Under the pieces are notes generated by a model. That model worked only from the letters and a program-made list of their open reading frames with translations. It was not told the origin of the DNA and searched no databases. The translations under genes and the position numbers were made by a program. Shown here piece after piece: positions 1 through 8,467 of a DNA stretch of 36,169 nt. Numbering within the stretch: the first letter of the stretch is position 1; every line of letters starts with the position of its first letter. The DNA comes from Candidatus Thorarchaeota archaeon (GTDB lineage: Archaea; Asgardarchaeota; Thorarchaeia; Thorarchaeales; Thorarchaeaceae): the NCBI GenBank assembly GCA_030612005.1, contig JAUWOU010000017.1, positions 1-36,169 of the forward strand, given 5' to 3'.

Positions 1-268
1 AATAAAATAACCTTTGAATTAAGCTTCATCTTTTGAAACTGGAATAGTATATTATAACCTGTATTAATCACTTTTCAAGCCTCATTTTGCACAGATTTGT
101 TTCTTTTCTGCTATCTATCAGAGCATAAACCATGCGGTGTGAACGCAGCACGAAATATAATTCATGTTCACCCCGGTCCCAGTGTCGTTTCTGGGCGGAC
201 TGCCTGATGTCCAGGTTTGTCTAGTTTACAATAAACGGTGTAGAGTTTTGTGTGAACGCAGTTAATAC
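1..268. other. Left-edge intergenic region, no gene seen
   Basis: No convincing reading frame was found here. The first ~120 bases are AT-rich. Bases ~130-235 are visibly richer in G and C and contain a short potential stem (CCCAG near 178-182 with CTGGG near 191-196). The 11-mer TGTGAACGCAG occurs twice in the same orientation, at 138-148 and 251-261, the second copy just beyond the end of the crotonase gene. The region should hold the 3' end of the crotonase transcript. A small RNA is possible, but I could not fit it to tRNA or a C/D-box RNA. Confidence 0.4.
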
Positions 269-991
269 TTATCTTTCGCGAAGCCACTCATCGAGATATG
301 CGGTTTCTAGTTCATCTGCTTCTTCAAGGTCTTTCCCGGTCATAGTATCTACAAGAGTCTTTGTTCTCATGAGTATCTTTGGATCTTTCTGCAATAGTTC
401 TTGGACAAATTCAATGGCTTTTTCCATTATCTCATCTTGCTTGACCAACCTGTCTGCTAGTCCTATGTGTTTAGCCTCGTCTGCTGAAACCTTTCGACCC
501 GTCAACAGTATATCTTTAGTTCGTGAAGGTCCTACCAAGTGATAAAGATTGGACGTTGCTCCAGCTCCCGGAAAGATAGCTAGGTCCACCTCAGGAAGGT
601 GAAATATTGCATTCTCCGAGAATATCCTAAAATCACAAGCAATTGAAACCATTGCACCAAATCCAATGGCATATCCATTAACAGCTGCTACAGTAATGCA
701 AGTTCTATTCTGTCTGATAAGTCGAATTGTGCGTTCAAGTAGCTTAAAGAAATCTGTCGCAGCTTGTCCCTCAAGTCCCGTAACCGTTTCAAGGTCAAAA
801 CCAGCTGAGAAGGCCTTTTCGCCCTCTCCTGTGAAAATAATCGCTCTAATTTTGGGGTCATTAGCAATAGCTGATACTTTTTCACTGAATGACTCAAGCA
901 TATCCTTAGTGACCGAGTTTAGCTTGTCTGGTCTTGATATCTTTACTATTCCAAATGAATCTTCAATGGTTACTATGATTTCTCCGTTCAC
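269..991 (-). CDS. Enoyl-CoA hydratase/isomerase (crotonase) family protein
   Basis: This is a crotonase-fold protein of 240 residues, a little short of the usual ~260. Family members act on acyl-CoA thioesters as hydratases, isomerases or hydrolases, using an oxyanion hole. Visible motifs are FSAGFDL (residues 61-67) and NGYAIGFGAM (105-114), the two oxyanion-hole loops, and LPEVDLAIFPGAGAT (132-146). Aligned to rat mitochondrial hydratase, the Glu164 equivalent is present (Glu134), but the Glu144 position is Met114. This argues against a classical hydratase and fits an isomerase-like or other crotonase activity. The start is GTG, with GGTGAG five bases upstream. It lies 59 bases downstream of the HTH regulator on the same strand and may be co-transcribed with it. 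Confidence 0.9.
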   Translation of the reverse strand: MNGEIIVTIEDSFGIVKISRPDKLNSVTKDMLESFSEKVSAIANDPKIRAIIFTGEGEKAFSAGFDLETVTGLEGQAATDFFKLLERTIRLIRQNRTCITVAAVNGYAIGFGAMVSIACDFRIFSENAIFHLPEVDLAIFPGAGATSNLYHLVGPSRTKDILLTGRKVSADEAKHIGLADRLVKQDEIMEKAIEFVQELLQKDPKILMRTKTLVDTMTGKDLEEADELETAYLDEWLRER

Positions 992-1050
992 TTGTTCTCA
1001 CCCTGAGATAGCTATCACAGGATTGTCACATTCGGATAAAACCTTCGTTA

Positions 1051-1539
1051 TTACATATCACATGCACTACATTTGTCTTTACCTTTGACATGCGAGGAGA
1101 ATTGTCGATGGAATTCACACATTGTTCCGTCGTTTCGAATTACTCTGATCATTCTGTTGATTTCGCGAGTCATGACTTCGAACATGTCATCATTTGTCGA
1201 CTTCTTCTCATATTGCTCTATCATTGCATCTGCAGACTTTTCAAGTTCTACTAGGAATTTTTCAGGTATGGTTACTTGGTCTCCTCTAGACCTGCGCCCC
1301 TTCTTCTTCAGAAGATACTGAGTAATAGCGGGCTCTGTTACCCCGAGCATCTTTGCAATTTCTTTTTGAGTGATTTTATGTTCTTTCTTCTTTCCGTCTT
1401 CTCCCACCCTTGGAACAGTCTTAGTCTTCATCATCTTTGCTAGTTCACGCCTGAGTGCCGGAAGGACGTACCATACCTCGACCTCTTGTGGCATCATCCA
1501 CGTTCTTCTTTTGGTTTGCTTCTTCTCAGTTGTCGACAT
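1051..1539 (-). CDS. Archaeal HTH (XRE-type) transcriptional regulator with C-terminal Cys motif
   Basis: A 162-residue DNA-binding protein resembling the COG2522-type archaeal predicted regulators: a conserved N-terminal segment (PQEVEVWYVLPALRREL), then a helix-turn-helix (ITQKEIAKMLGVTEPAITQYL, roughly residues 56-76), then a helical tail ending in C-x2-H and C-x2-C-like residues (CEFH and CSAC) that may bind metal or an Fe-S cluster. A Lys/Gly-rich insert (around residues 38-55) separates the N-terminal helix from the HTH. The ATG is preceded by GAGGG six bases upstream. It is divergent from the sirtuin gene and upstream of the crotonase gene on the same strand, so it may control either; the target is unknown. 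Confidence 0.8.
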   Translation of the reverse strand: MSTTEKKQTKRRTWMMPQEVEVWYVLPALRRELAKMMKTKTVPRVGEDGKKKEHKITQKEIAKMLGVTEPAITQYLLKKKGRRSRGDQVTIPEKFLVELEKSADAMIEQYEKKSTNDDMFEVMTREINRMIRVIRNDGTMCEFHRQFSSHVKGKDKCSACDM

Positions 1540-1667
1540 TATAATCCCTCATTAAACACGTTCACAATAGTTATTCTTTCATAGAAATCACCTAATAAGA
1601 TTGCTGGCGCTGGCATCATTAAATTAACGAACAGTCTTAAGTTACAATATGTAAGAGGCGAAAGTGT

Positions 1668-2411
1668 GTGATGATGGAAGATACGGCGCTTCATTCAGTC
1701 ATTGATGTCATTGCCAATGCGGACCATATGGTTGCGTTAACTGGCGCGGGTATATCAAAGGAGTCCAATGTGCCAACATTTCGTGGTGAGGATGGTTTAT
1801 GGCGAAATTACGATGCTATGGAATTAGCAACTCCTGATGCTTTTAGACGAGATCCTTCTCTGGTATGGGAATGGTATGCCTGGCGACAAGGTTTGATTGC
1901 AAATTGTAATCCCAACCCAGCTCATCTTACTTTAGTAAATTGGGAACAAAAAGGAATCTTGAAGTCTCTGATCACACAGAATGTTGATGGTCTTCACATT
2001 AGAGCAGGCTCTACTAATGTTCATGAAGTGCATGGAGACCTTTGGGCGCTGAAGTGTGTTTCATGTGATTACATAGGTCGTTTAGATGTCCCAGCAGAAG
2101 GAATTCCACCATGTCCGAAATGCGATAATAATCTACGACCCGATGTGGTATGGTTTGGGGAAAGTTTGGATCGTGATACCATATCAAATGTTTATCAAGA
2201 ATTGGAGAAAGCAGATGTTTGTCTAGTTATCGGAACTTCTTCCCTTGTCCAACCAGCTGCATCTTTTCCTCTCATTGTAAAGCAGAGCGGTGGTCTAATA
2301 ATAGAAGTGAATATTGAACGAACACCGCTCACCTCTGCAGTTGATTATCACTTATCCGGGAAAGCTGGTGAGATTCTACCACAACTCGACTTGTTGCTTA
2401 CTCGTCAGTAA
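1668..2411 (+). CDS. NAD-dependent protein deacylase, Sir2 family (class III-type)
   Basis: A complete sirtuin of 247 residues that removes acyl groups from lysine using NAD. The motifs are GAGIS (26-30), QNVDGLH (104-110), catalytic His122 in HGDLW, a zinc ribbon with Cys130, Cys133, Cys149 and Cys152, GTSS (189-192) and EVN near 213. Tyr70 and Arg73 form the YxxR pair that, in SIRT5 and bacterial CobB, reads the carboxylate of succinyl- or malonyl-lysine, so desuccinylase activity is plausible (inference from the family). A GAGG at 1655-1658 lies nine bases before the GTG at 1668; in-frame ATGs at 1671 and 1674 are alternatives. It ends one base before the convergent TPR gene. Confidence 0.93.
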   Translation: MMMEDTALHSVIDVIANADHMVALTGAGISKESNVPTFRGEDGLWRNYDAMELATPDAFRRDPSLVWEWYAWRQGLIANCNPNPAHLTLVNWEQKGILKSLITQNVDGLHIRAGSTNVHEVHGDLWALKCVSCDYIGRLDVPAEGIPPCPKCDNNLRPDVVWFGESLDRDTISNVYQELEKADVCLVIGTSSLVQPAASFPLIVKQSGGLIIEVNIERTPLTSAVDYHLSGKAGEILPQLDLLLTRQ

Positions 2412-2412
2412 C

Positions 2413-3585
2413 TTACTGGATTCCTTCGTTACGAGCAACTCCTGCACGTCTTCTGGATTCCCTGGCTTCACTTGGTCTATTTAATCTCTCAAAAGCACCA
2501 GCCATTCGTTCAAACATTCCAGGAGGTAAACGTCCCAGATTTAGGAGTTTGAGGTACAGACTTAATGCATGTTTCCTATTTCCACGTCGTTCCATACACA
2601 TTGCCAGATAGAATAATGCATCCTTGTGATTTGGAGAAATTCTCAAAGTTCTTAGCAGATTTTTAGATGATTCCTGAAATAGACCTAAATGAAATTCTGA
2701 TAAGCCCAGTAACATCCAGTAATCTGGATTATTCCGTTCAAGTTTAATGGCATTCTTTATTGGTTGAATTGCCTGCTTCCATTTGTTCAATTTCTGAAAG
2801 CAATACCCCAGTTGATACCATGCTGCAGAATTTGTTGGCATTTGCTTGGTTGCAACTTCTAATGCATCTATTGCTTCATCATACTTGTGCTTTCCCATCA
2901 ATAGACTACTGACCCTAAGCCAAGCATCTCCATTATTCGGGTCTATTTGTAATCCCCCGAGGAAAGCCTTTTCCGCTTCCACAAGGTTTCCTTGTTTTAA
3001 GAAAGTTTCAGCAGCTAAGAACCATACTAAAGGATCGTCTTGTTCTGATGACCCATCAACTATGTCTGATTCTTTTGATGTGCCATCAAGTAATTGTTCG
3101 AATTTGCTCGATTCATTTTTCTTGATTGGCTCTTCTTCAAATGTGGTGATTTCATCAAGTTCTTGTTGACTAGCTTTGCTTAGAATTGAGAGAAGGTTTC
3201 CCCATTTCGAACTTGTTACAGCTTCAATAACGACTCTACGAGGATCCTTCCAACTTGCTCCTCTGATAATTGCATTGGAAATGATAATTGTCCTCATTTT
3301 AGGCCATGTCATCTTGAGCCCTGCACACTGTGAGATTGCATTCTTTCCAGCTTGCTCAGCATCAGTTTCACTTCCCCTTGAAAGTAGAACTGCACTCAGT
3401 ATAGCCCAAGCAATAGGAAATTCAAATTGTAAGTCCAAAGCAATTTTGAGAGCTCGTTCTGCTTTAGCAGCTTTTCCTTTGGATGCTAGAAAACATGCTA
3501 GTTTGAACCAACCCTTAGCTGAATCATCATCCGGTGTTATACTAGTAAGGTCCATTTCTGAACCTGCACTCCGCTCCTGTTCCAC
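2413..3585 (-). CDS. Tetratricopeptide-repeat protein
   Basis: A 390-residue soluble protein made mostly of TPR helices. The C-terminal half (about 185-375) holds around five consecutive repeats with the usual W/Y, G, A and P positions, for example WFLAAETFLKQGNLVEAEKA and WYQLGYCFQKLNKWKQAI. A less regular repeat pair lies at residues 20-95, and the middle (about 130-180) is acidic and probably disordered. No enzyme domain, signal peptide or membrane segment is seen. TPR proteins usually act as scaffolds; the partner here cannot be told. It starts with GTG. The start overlaps a short palindrome (TTGGTACACCAA) that faces the SDR operon. Confidence 0.85.
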   Translation of the reverse strand: MEQERSAGSEMDLTSITPDDDSAKGWFKLACFLASKGKAAKAERALKIALDLQFEFPIAWAILSAVLLSRGSETDAEQAGKNAISQCAGLKMTWPKMRTIIISNAIIRGASWKDPRRVVIEAVTSSKWGNLLSILSKASQQELDEITTFEEEPIKKNESSKFEQLLDGTSKESDIVDGSSEQDDPLVWFLAAETFLKQGNLVEAEKAFLGGLQIDPNNGDAWLRVSSLLMGKHKYDEAIDALEVATKQMPTNSAAWYQLGYCFQKLNKWKQAIQPIKNAIKLERNNPDYWMLLGLSEFHLGLFQESSKNLLRTLRISPNHKDALFYLAMCMERRGNRKHALSLYLKLLNLGRLPPGMFERMAGAFERLNRPSEARESRRRAGVARNEGIQ

Positions 3586-3701
3586 GTTGGTACACCAATC
3601 TTCATTTCTTATTGTACGCGAGGCTATATTAGACTTACAGTCCTTGAGTGGAGTAAGAGATAAATGGGAGATAACTTGGACCTTCTAAGAGGTTGAGTTC
3701 T

Positions 3702-4697
3702 TTGAAGGTTCTAGTTACTGGAGCGACTGGTTTCCTAGGTGGAAAAACCATTGAGCTGATTCTTAAGGACGGTCATGAAGCTGTTGCTCTTGTCCGGTCT
3801 ACAAGCAACACAGAAGGTCTTCCTAAGAATATTGAAGTTCGAGAGGCTGACTTTTTTGATGTAGCAAGTCTTGAAAGCGCAGTTCAGGGTGTAGACGCAG
3901 TAATCCATTTTGCTGCATATTTTGACTTCTATCCACGCGATGAAAAACTCATGTTCAAAGTGAATGTAGAGGGTACAAAGAATCTGATGAATGCATGTGT
4001 TGGAACACAAGTCCAACGTTTCATTTACTGCTCGACCACTGAAACGATGGGACCTATTAGGTTCCCTCCAGGTACAGAGGATACTGAGCTTGTTCCATCT
4101 TTTAGTTATGGTGAGAGCAAGATTCAAGCTGAGAATGCAATACGTGAAATCTCAAAAGACACTGATCTGCCGCATATCATTCTACGACCTACTGGCGTAA
4201 TGGGTGAAGGAGACCTCTATGTTATGTTAGAGGTTGCAGAACAACTCAACGAAGGCAAAGTGTTTGCACTTCCAACTGATCTCAGTGGGCAAATTATGTA
4301 CACTCATGTTGACGACATTGTGGCCGGGTTTGTTGCAGCTCTTACCCCAATGTCCGCATTAAACAACACCTTCATACTCTGTCCCGATGAGTCAGTTAGT
4401 TGGGAAGAGTTTGTTGAAGTAGTGACAACACGTCTTGGAGTTAAACCCCCTAGATTGCGAGTGCCAGCAATATTCGCAAAATTTGGAATGGTTCTTCTAA
4501 GCCCATTTAAAAATAGAAAGAAGAATTCATTCTTTTGGCAAGGAAAGTCGGTTGATATTATGATGACTGATAGAGTCTATTCAAATGATAAAGCGAAGCG
4601 ACTTTTGGGTTGGACTCCTAAGGTAACAATGGTTGAGGGTTTCCAAAGAGCAATAGATTGGTATTTTGAAAATGGTTATCTCAAGAAGAGGTCATAG
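3702..4697 (+). CDS. NAD(P)-dependent epimerase/dehydratase-like SDR
   Basis: An extended short-chain dehydrogenase/reductase. The N-terminal Rossmann motif is VLVTGATGFLGG, and the catalytic Tyr-x3-Lys lies in SYGESK (Tyr136 and Lys140 from the start chosen), with Ser in CSTTE. The family includes nucleotide-sugar epimerases, dihydroflavonol reductase-like and 3-beta-hydroxysteroid-type enzymes; the substrate is not readable. Two TTG starts exist, at 3693 and 3702. AAGAGG at 3687-3692 leaves no spacing for the first and nine bases for the second, and family members usually begin MKVLVTGATG, so 3702 is preferred. The stop is three bases before the permease start, so the two form an operon. 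Confidence 0.88.
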   Translation: MKVLVTGATGFLGGKTIELILKDGHEAVALVRSTSNTEGLPKNIEVREADFFDVASLESAVQGVDAVIHFAAYFDFYPRDEKLMFKVNVEGTKNLMNACVGTQVQRFIYCSTTETMGPIRFPPGTEDTELVPSFSYGESKIQAENAIREISKDTDLPHIILRPTGVMGEGDLYVMLEVAEQLNEGKVFALPTDLSGQIMYTHVDDIVAGFVAALTPMSALNNTFILCPDESVSWEEFVEVVTTRLGVKPPRLRVPAIFAKFGMVLLSPFKNRKKNSFFWQGKSVDIMMTDRVYSNDKAKRLLGWTPKVTMVEGFQRAIDWYFENGYLKKRS

Positions 4698-4700
4698 ATA

Positions 4701-6431
4701 ATGGAGCCCTTCATTGGATTCATCCTTATTATCTTGCCAATTATCTTGGCATTAGTGCTCTTGGTGTTTTTACGAAAGGCTGCAGACGTCACTGGGGTCA
4801 TCGTTTGGTTCGCTACTATTGTCATTGCTATCTTTGCGTTCCAGACTGATGCAATTATTGCCATCACTGCAAGTGTTGCTGGAATTGTCAAATCATTTCC
4901 AATCTCACTGATGGTTTTAACTTCGATATTCATGATGACTTACATGCAATCAACTGGTGCTCTCCAGCGGCTCATAGTCTTTTTCAAAACTCTCGGAGGC
5001 GGTAGCAAACCTATGCAGATCTTGATGATCAGTTTTGGTCTCGGTCTCTTTCTCGTCGGAATTGGAGCAACACCAGTTTCGATGTTACCCCCTGTAATGT
5101 TGGCACTTGGATTCAATCCTATGGTCGCTGTTGCTCTTCCCGCGATAGGTTATGATCCTCTTACAACATTTGCTCTTCTCGGAGTTCCAGCTGTCGTCTT
5201 CACTGGAGAGTACTCTGCTTGGGGTGCAACAATTTCACTTCAAGAAGCAGGTTCAGTATTTGCATGGTTTATGCCGGTCGTAAGTCTTGGTATAGCAATT
5301 TCTATGCTCTGGATCGCAGGAGGACGGAAACTTCTCATGAGTAGAGATGGGCTTATTCTTGCATCCATCTGTGGATTAACAGCTGGACTGATGGCTATCG
5401 TTTGCAATGTTATTTTTCCACTTACAACATTGACTAATGTGTTTGCTGGTGCTGCTGTACTTCTTGTTCTCTTTCTTTTCAACAAAGTACGGAACAAACC
5501 AATTATCGATAGAAATACACTTGATGAGAAGGATCATGAAATTGAAGCAGGAATGAGCCTAAGACGTGCGAGCATTCCTTGGGTTGTCCTCGTAATTCTC
5601 AGTCTTACGACAAATATGATTCCTCAAGTATTTCAATTCTTATTCCATGACCTTGCATTTCCTGTAGCCATTGGTGCATATCCTATGGTTCTCAATACAA
5701 GATTTCTATGGCAAGCATATACATTGATGCTGATTGCAACAATTGTATCAATGCCATTTTTGAAGACCGACCGAGATGTTTTGAAAAGAACTTTTAATGG
5801 TTTCAAGAAAAGAGCTCCTCGACCAGTATTGGCAGCAGCTATCTTCTTTGCAATGGCTGAGGTCATGAACTTCAGTGGATGGGTTGTTGATGGTACTGGA
5901 ACGTGGCTTAATCCAACCGATCTTGCTAATGGCCTTGACCCAGCAAACAACATGATTTTTCTACTTGCCAGCATGACTGCAGGATTAGGATTGCTTTATC
6001 CCATACTGGCACCTTTCTTAGGACTCTTAGGCGGCTTCATCTCTGGTTCGGAAACATCCGCAATAGCTATGTTCACAAAATATCATGTTGAAACAAGTAC
6101 AGCGGTTGGTGCTAATTCATTGGTTGTGGCCGCATCAAGTGGCATTGGTGGTGGTCTTGCTAGTGTTCTGAGTCCTGCAAAGATACAAAATGCTGCAGCT
6201 GTGATAGATGAGATTGGAATTGAAGGACAAGTGATACGATATGGATTAGTTGTAGCGCTCCTGATGACATGGGCTACAGCAATCATGACAATGCTTCAAG
6301 CTTTTGCATTAACAGTAGTGACGCTTTCAATTGTAGGTATAATGATTGCATTACCCGTCGTGATTGGGATAATCCTCTTCTTCAAAGGGAAAAATTCTGA
6401 AGAAACATTAACGTCGAATGATTCTGAGTAA
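4701..6431 (+). CDS. L-lactate permease (LctP) family transporter
   Basis: A very hydrophobic protein of 576 residues with at least twelve predicted membrane segments, close to the ~550 residues usual for the lactate permease family (TC 2.A.14). Family-like stretches are the N-terminal ILPIILALVLLVFLRKAA and the late signature PFLGLLGGFISGSETSAIAM, which corresponds to the conserved GGF(L/I)SGSxTS region of LctP proteins. Lactate or a related 2-hydroxy acid is the likely substrate. It is the second gene of an operon with the SDR, which might process the imported acid, but that link is only positional. Confidence 0.85.
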   Translation: MEPFIGFILIILPIILALVLLVFLRKAADVTGVIVWFATIVIAIFAFQTDAIIAITASVAGIVKSFPISLMVLTSIFMMTYMQSTGALQRLIVFFKTLGGGSKPMQILMISFGLGLFLVGIGATPVSMLPPVMLALGFNPMVAVALPAIGYDPLTTFALLGVPAVVFTGEYSAWGATISLQEAGSVFAWFMPVVSLGIAISMLWIAGGRKLLMSRDGLILASICGLTAGLMAIVCNVIFPLTTLTNVFAGAAVLLVLFLFNKVRNKPIIDRNTLDEKDHEIEAGMSLRRASIPWVVLVILSLTTNMIPQVFQFLFHDLAFPVAIGAYPMVLNTRFLWQAYTLMLIATIVSMPFLKTDRDVLKRTFNGFKKRAPRPVLAAAIFFAMAEVMNFSGWVVDGTGTWLNPTDLANGLDPANNMIFLLASMTAGLGLLYPILAPFLGLLGGFISGSETSAIAMFTKYHVETSTAVGANSLVVAASSGIGGGLASVLSPAKIQNAAAVIDEIGIEGQVIRYGLVVALLMTWATAIMTMLQAFALTVVTLSIVGIMIALPVVIGIILFFKGKNSEETLTSNDSE

Positions 6432-6441
6432 ACTGAATTTA

Positions 6442-6792
6442 CTACGATTGTAATTCGTCAATCTTAGCTGCAACTATGAAGTCATTATCAAATAACCCAT
6501 TGATTGCGTGTGTCCATGCAGTGAGAGTCACTTCATTCCAGTGGATAAGAATATCTGGATGGTGATCTTCTTGTTCAGCAATTACTGCGACTTTGTTTAC
6601 GAACTCCATGGATTCCTTGAAATCCTTGAACTTGTATGTTTTAGCTATCTTATCCACTGAACCATATACCTTCTTCCAACCTGGAATAACGTCGAGCATG
6701 AGTTTCACCTTCATCGCATCTAATGGTGGAATTCCTCCTCTACAAGGGATGCAGGTTTGGGAAGCGAGTTCTTTTCTTGTCTTTTCTGCCAC
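6442..6792 (-). CDS. 4a-hydroxytetrahydrobiopterin dehydratase (PCD/DCoH family)
   Basis: A protein of 116 residues, the usual size for pterin-4a-carbinolamine dehydratase, which dehydrates 4a-hydroxypterins and recycles pterin cofactors. The N-terminal CIPCRGGIPPL segment and the core EDHHPDI...WNEVTLTAWTHAI are the family signatures; the paired His residues are the catalytic ones. No aromatic amino-acid hydroxylase is in this window, so the pathway partner is unknown; in archaea a molybdopterin-related role has been suggested for the family. It is convergent with the permease gene and divergent from the radical SAM gene. Confidence 0.9.
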   Translation of the reverse strand: MAEKTRKELASQTCIPCRGGIPPLDAMKVKLMLDVIPGWKKVYGSVDKIAKTYKFKDFKESMEFVNKVAVIAEQEDHHPDILIHWNEVTLTAWTHAINGLFDNDFIVAAKIDELQS

Positions 6793-6930
6793 TTTAGTTC
6801 ACAGTTTATGATATACATCTACTAAAATAACTATAGCTAAGTGTGCATTTTGTCATAATCCTCGAAGATATCTTCCGACCGTTTCGACAGTATTAAATGG
6901 CATGGGCGATGATTTACCGTTTGAAGGTTG

Positions 6931-7578
6931 ATGTCAGAGTCCAATCTAACTTACTGGAGAGGGACAAGTTTCTACATTAATCCGACCTCTCGTTGTACAA
7001 ATAATTGTCTTTTTTGTGTTCGTCAATTTTCAGATGGAGTATATGGTTTCAATTTGGAGTTAGCTGAAGACCCAACTCCTGAGGCACTTGTCAATGAAAT
7101 TGAAAAGACATGGACTGATGAGTTCGATGATGTTGCCATTGTTGGTTTTGGTGAACCTACAATCAATATTGAAGGAACCTTAGCGGCGATTAGAAAGATC
7201 AAAACCCTAAGTGATGTTGCTGTCAGAATGAATACAAATGGATTGGCACTTCTCATTCATCCCGAGAGAGATATCGCTGCTGAGCTAGCTGCAGCTGGTC
7301 TTGATCGAATTCAAATCTCACTCAATGCCCCTGACCCTGATACCTACCTGCAGTTATGCCAGCCAAGTTTTGGTAGAATGTCATATGACTCGATATTGGA
7401 GTTTGCAGAAATATGCAAACCTTTGATGCGAGTTGAATTGTCAGCAGTTGATATTCCTGGAGTGGATATGGACGCCTGTAAAGGGATTGCTGACAGGTTA
7501 GGAGTTGAATTTCGTGTTCGTATCTTCAAGGGCCCAGACGGAAAACTCGATGGGATTCTTCGAACGCTTACAACATGA
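6931..7578 (+). CDS. Radical SAM protein of the TatD-linked type
   Basis: A compact radical SAM enzyme of about 215 residues. The cluster motif CTNNCLFC (C-x3-C-x2-C) lies near residue 21, and GFGEPT, RMNTNGLA and ISLNAPD follow in order, matching the family known as TatD-associated radical SAM proteins. The radical chemistry performed by this family is not established. An in-frame TTG directly precedes ATG 6931; GAAGG at 6923-6927 sits just upstream, and I use the ATG. No TatD nuclease gene occurs in this window, unlike the linkage the family is named for. The next gene, 46 bases on, is a metallo-beta-lactamase-fold hydrolase. Confidence 0.87.
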   Translation: MSESNLTYWRGTSFYINPTSRCTNNCLFCVRQFSDGVYGFNLELAEDPTPEALVNEIEKTWTDEFDDVAIVGFGEPTINIEGTLAAIRKIKTLSDVAVRMNTNGLALLIHPERDIAAELAAAGLDRIQISLNAPDPDTYLQLCQPSFGRMSYDSILEFAEICKPLMRVELSAVDIPGVDMDACKGIADRLGVEFRVRIFKGPDGKLDGILRTLTT

Positions 7579-7624
7579 TTCTTCAGTGGACAACTATATC
7601 TACAAGATACAGTAGCGTGTTGAT

Positions 7625-8464
7625 ATGGCTCTAAGAAAACTTATCGACGGAATATTTGTTAGTGATGATGGTACTAACGGTGGAAATCATGGAGCCATAG
7701 TACTTGATGATGAAGTAGTCATGATAGATGCAGGAATGATACATCCAAAAAGTGCAGAAATTAAGAAGTTCATTGAAACGGAAACCGGACTACCTATTCT
7801 CAAACTAATCTTCACTCATTCGCATGGCGATCACGTGTTTGGTGCCCAAGCTTTTCAACCTGTAAATCTAATCGCTTCTGAACCAATGCTTGATCGGTGC
7901 AAAGATAATCTTCAGAATGACTGGAAGCTTGAAACCTTGAAGAAAAGATATTCAGAGATGAAGGATGAACGTCCTGAACTCTGGGCAGCTGTGCAAACCC
8001 TGTCGATTAAACTTCCTGATATCATTTTTGAAGATCAATTCACAATTGGAAATAATAATGAGGTCACAGTTAGACTTCTCGGAGGTCATACCTCTGGGTC
8101 ATCAATTGTCATTTCCCATCCACACAATACTGTATTTGTGGGAGATCTCATTTTCAATGGTCAATTTCCATATGGTGGTGATCCCTCCTGTGATCCTGAT
8201 AGATGGATATTCGCACTTGAGGAGATTCATGCCCTTGAGCATGAAATTATAATTCCTGGTCACGGTCCTGTTTGTGGGCAGAATGAACTGACTGGGTATG
8301 TGGAAGCTCTCTCAGAATTGCGTGAAAATGTGAAAGAAGCTATTCAAACGGGACTCTCAGTTGAGTCCTTCATCGCACGCGAAATGATTCCACAACCCAT
8401 CACTACAGGGCTTGAGAGATTTGCAGAAGTTACTTTGGATCATTGGTTCAGTTTCTATGGGTAA
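7625..8464 (+). CDS. MBL-fold metallo-hydrolase
   Basis: A metallo-beta-lactamase-fold protein of 279 residues. The metal motif HSHGDH is at residues 65-70, a third-ligand histidine follows in GGHTSGSS, the bridging aspartate in VGDLIFNG and the last histidine in IIPGHG, so a two-metal hydrolase site appears complete. The C-terminal helical part resembles soluble hydrolases such as SoxH-like and glyoxalase II-like proteins; the substrate is unknown. It is only three bases upstream of the FadH-like gene and probably co-transcribed with it, so a thioester or lactone substrate linked to that pathway is a reasonable guess. Confidence 0.85.
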   Translation: MALRKLIDGIFVSDDGTNGGNHGAIVLDDEVVMIDAGMIHPKSAEIKKFIETETGLPILKLIFTHSHGDHVFGAQAFQPVNLIASEPMLDRCKDNLQNDWKLETLKKRYSEMKDERPELWAAVQTLSIKLPDIIFEDQFTIGNNNEVTVRLLGGHTSGSSIVISHPHNTVFVGDLIFNGQFPYGGDPSCDPDRWIFALEEIHALEHEIIIPGHGPVCGQNELTGYVEALSELRENVKEAIQTGLSVESFIAREMIPQPITTGLERFAEVTLDHWFSFYG

Positions 8465-8467
8465 GGG

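Noticed and set aside
1-268. tRNA or C/D-box RNA at the left edge
   Set aside because: A partial GTTCACCCC-like stretch and a TGATGT were seen, but no cloverleaf arms or matching C and D boxes could be assembled.
3176-3688. 170-residue plus-strand frame over the TPR gene start
   Set aside because: Antisense to well-formed TPR repeats; no recognisable domain.
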